A stretch of 64,000 nucleotides of DNA. Source: Clostridia bacterium. GTDB lineage: Bacteria > Bacillota_A > Clostridia > Oscillospirales > CAG-272. The position numbers were made by a program, and so were the translations under genes. The stretch covers positions 1 to 64,000 of the forward strand of contig JAFTSQ010000018.1 in NCBI GenBank assembly GCA_017467205.1, read 5' to 3'. Positions 62,224 through 64,000 of the stretch are shown in pieces. The notes beneath the pieces were generated by a model. That model made no database searches. It was not told the origin of the DNA and was given only the letters and a program-made list of their open reading frames with translations. The stretch's first letter is position 1. Each line of letters starts with the position of its first letter.

Positions 62224-63768
62224 TTATCTATGCCAATATTTTCTATCGAGCGAGCGATACATTATCGCCTCTGCCACGTGATCGGCGGTTATGTTTTCCT
62301 CTCCGTCAAGGTCGGCGATAGTCCTCGCAACGCGCAAAACCCTGTCGTGTCCGCGCGCCGAGAGTCCAAGGCTCTCGAATGCCTCGCGCATCAGCTCGGA
62401 GGCTTCCTCGGTCGGCTTGCAGTACTTCCTGAGAAGGTCGGGGGTGAGCTTTCCGTTGAGAATTCCCGCCTTGTCGCCGCCGCGAGCGAGCCTTTCGTTT
62501 GCAAACTCACGAGCCGCGTTAACTCTACGCCGTATCTCTGCGGAGGGCTCGCCCGCCTGCGTTTTTCCGGATATCTCCGCGTAGGAAACTGCGGGGAGCT
62601 CGATTTCAATATCTATTCTGTCAAGAAGCGGACCGCTGACACGCTCGAGGTATTTGGCTCTTGAGGCAGGCGAGCAGGTGCAATTCTTCGTCGGGTCGCC
62701 GAAATAACCGCATTTGCAGGGGTTCATAGCGCAAACGAGCATAAAGGACGCGGGGTAGGTTATCTTTGCCGCCGCACGCGTCACGGTGACAACGCCGTCC
62801 TCAAGCGGCTGACGGAGCGCCTCGGTAACCGATTTCGGAAACTCGGGCAGCTCGTCGAGGAAGAGAACGCCGTTGTGCGACATAGATATCTCACCCGGCC
62901 GCGGCATAGCACCGCCGCCAACGAGCCCTGCACTGCTGACGGTGTGATGAGGCGAGCGGAAGGGGCGCTCGGTCACGAGGCTGTCCTTCAGGTTACCCGA
63001 AACCGAATGTATCTTCGTCGTTTCGACCGCCTCGTCGAAATTCATATCGGGAAGGATTGACGGAAGCCTCTTTGCAAGCATTGACTTGCCTGCGCCGGGC
63101 GGTCCTATCATAAGAATATTGTGTCCGCCTGCGGCGGCTATCTCGAGGGCGCGCTTTGCCTTAAGCTGACCGCGCACGTCGGAGAAATCTAAAGCTGCGC
63201 GATGAGAGGTAAGGTCGAAGCGCGACGGGTCGAACCTCTGCGGTAAGAGCCTATCCTCGCCCTTGAGGTGCGCGAGCAACGCGCGCAGCGTGCTGACGCC
63301 GTAAACGGTTATTCCGTCAACGACCGACGCCTCCTTTGCGTTCCTCTCGGGAACGAATATCTCGCGCTTTCCGTTATCCCTTGCGGCTATCGTCATAGGG
63401 AGCACGCCGTCTATTGCGCGCACCTCGCCCGAAAGCGAGAGCTCGCCTATGAAGCACTTGTCCGAGAAATCGAAGCTCGAGGGAATAACTCCGTCGCTTT
63501 GCAGTATTGCGCACAGTATCGCAAGGTCAAAGCCCGAGCCCTCCTTCTTTCTGTTTGCGGGCGCGAGGTTTATCATAATGTCGAGCGAGGGGAAGGGAAT
63601 TCCGCTGTTTTCGCACGCCGACTGAACGCGGTTCTTCGCTTCCTTGACTGCCGCGTCGGGCAGACCGACCAGCTCAAAGCGCGGCACTCTGTCCCAAGCG
63701 CTGCATTCAACGGTGACCTCAAATCCGTCTATTCCGAAAAGACCGCAGCTGTATATTTTAGAGAGCAT
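62224..63768 (-). CDS. comM: ComM/YifB-like Mg-chelatase-type AAA+ ATPase
   Basis: 514 residues from the ATG at 63768 behind GGGAGG. N-terminal LonC-like domain (VEVTVECSAW-type, LPDAAVKEAKNRVQSA), Walker A GPPGAGKSMLAKRLP, a FRSPHHTVSSAGLVGGG motif, Walker B VLFLDELPEF, and a C-terminal sensor/lid domain with a Cys cluster (CKCGYFGDPTKNCTC). ComM of Vibrio is a branch-migration helicase in natural transformation; the Clostridial role is not established. Confidence 0.93.
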   Translation of the reverse strand: MLSKIYSCGLFGIDGFEVTVECSAWDRVPRFELVGLPDAAVKEAKNRVQSACENSGIPFPSLDIMINLAPANRKKEGSGFDLAILCAILQSDGVIPSSFDFSDKCFIGELSLSGEVRAIDGVLPMTIAARDNGKREIFVPERNAKEASVVDGITVYGVSTLRALLAHLKGEDRLLPQRFDPSRFDLTSHRAALDFSDVRGQLKAKRALEIAAAGGHNILMIGPPGAGKSMLAKRLPSILPDMNFDEAVETTKIHSVSGNLKDSLVTERPFRSPHHTVSSAGLVGGGAMPRPGEISMSHNGVLFLDELPEFPKSVTEALRQPLEDGVVTVTRAAAKITYPASFMLVCAMNPCKCGYFGDPTKNCTCSPASRAKYLERVSGPLLDRIDIEIELPAVSYAEISGKTQAGEPSAEIRRRVNAAREFANERLARGGDKAGILNGKLTPDLLRKYCKPTEEASELMREAFESLGLSARGHDRVLRVARTIADLDGEENITADHVAEAIMYRSLDRKYWHR

Positions 63769-63797
63769 AAAAACCTCCCACAAGTTTTTTCAACATA

Positions 63798-63826
63798 ATT
63801 ATACATCACCTCGCGCGCAAAATCAA
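63798..63826 (-). promoter_or_regulatory. Promoter of the ComM-like gene
   Basis: Minus strand TTGATT (63826-63821), 17-bp spacer, TATAAT (63803-63798). Confidence 0.8.
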
Positions 63827-63833
63827 GTGGCTA

Positions 63834-63862
63834 TTGACAATTAAGGGGCGTGGGGGTATAAT
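63834..63862 (+). promoter_or_regulatory. Promoter of the gene at the right edge
   Basis: TTGACA (63834-63839), 17-bp spacer, TATAAT (63857-63862). Divergent from the ComM-like gene. Confidence 0.87.
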
Positions 63863-63895
63863 TTAGATGAGCTATCTTATGAAACGGAGATTGTT

Positions 63896-64000
63896 ATGAA
63901 AGCTATAAAGAACGTGCGCCTCTTCGGCGAGCTTACCGATATCTGTATTGACGACGGAGTTATCCTATCTGTTGGAAAAACCGACCTGCCGGGTGAGGAC
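63896..64000 (+). CDS. N-terminal fragment of an amidohydrolase-like protein
   Basis: The ATG at 63896 has ACGGAG before it. 35 residues are visible before the window ends. IKNVRLFGELTDICIDDGVILSVG is the beta-sandwich start typical of the amidohydrolase/dihydroorotase superfamily (xIKNxxxxG...DIxIxDGxIxxxG). Too little is seen to name the enzyme. Confidence 0.55.
   Translation, partial: MKAIKNVRLFGELTDICIDDGVILSVGKTDLPGED

Overview
The window looks like chromosome from a spore-forming, anaerobic member of the Clostridia (Bacillota). The evidence is a complete spoIIIA operon (spoIIIAA to spoIIIAH), an AbrB/SpoVT-type regulator, a CIRCE-controlled clpB, many sigma-A promoters of the form TTGACA-N17-TATAAT, strong Shine-Dalgarno sites, frequent intrinsic terminators and a Re-type citrate synthase operon typical of strict anaerobes. 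No species can be named from the sequence alone. Most of the window is medium GC. The gene at 32488-33525 is strikingly AT-rich and probably imported.

Layout. 1-0.6 kb: the tail of a possible serine recombinase, a tRNA-like remnant and tRNA-Lys. 0.6-4.4 kb: an SGNH hydrolase, a GH78-type rhamnosidase and an M20 peptidase. 4.6-7.7 kb: tldD/tldE and a small conserved protein. 8-22 kb: a polysaccharide-degradation locus of four large secreted proteins. Two are paralogous jelly-roll/helical proteins of unknown function and two are paralogous heparinase II/III-like lyases. They converge on a 2-keto-3-deoxygluconate kinase, which handles the usual product of uronate catabolism. 23-28 kb: abrB-like gene and spoIIIA. 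28-31.5 kb: asd and three tandem paralogous lipoproteins. 31.7-34 kb: tRNA with CAT anticodon, duplicated tRNA pieces, and an AT-rich HTH-ATPase-STAS regulator between 38-bp direct repeats. 34-36.8 kb: lipoprotein and M48 protease. 36.8-40.2 kb: a cysteine-rich leader peptide with a candidate attenuator, then cysK-cysE, then glyA. 40.4-45 kb: YdbC-like protein, a serine hydrolase, a Gfo/Idh/MocA dehydrogenase and an ArsP_2-type membrane protein. 45-49.4 kb: clpB, a small protein and a dipeptidase. 49.6-51.8 kb: a two-domain PII-like protein with a DUF1538 membrane protein. 51.9-57.2 kb: an operon for Re-citrate synthase, a GntR regulator, aconitase and isocitrate dehydrogenase, which together make 2-oxoglutarate from oxaloacetate and acetyl-CoA. 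57.3-64 kb: MATE transporter, cardiolipin synthase, two paralogous membrane proteins, a ComM-like ATPase and the start of an amidohydrolase.

The most interesting observation is at 36853-37080. A 26-codon ORF with four Cys codons sits behind a consensus promoter. It ends at a sequence perfectly complementary to part of an intrinsic terminator in front of cysK-cysE. The geometry matches classical ribosome-stalling attenuation, here apparently cysteine-responsive. Other notable signals are a hairpin leader motif recurring in front of three unrelated genes, a GTGA-N4-TCAC element shared by two secreted-protein promoters, a GntR operator in front of the Re-citrate synthase operon, and integration debris around the CAT tRNA. 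All functional calls are by eye from motifs. No database search was possible.
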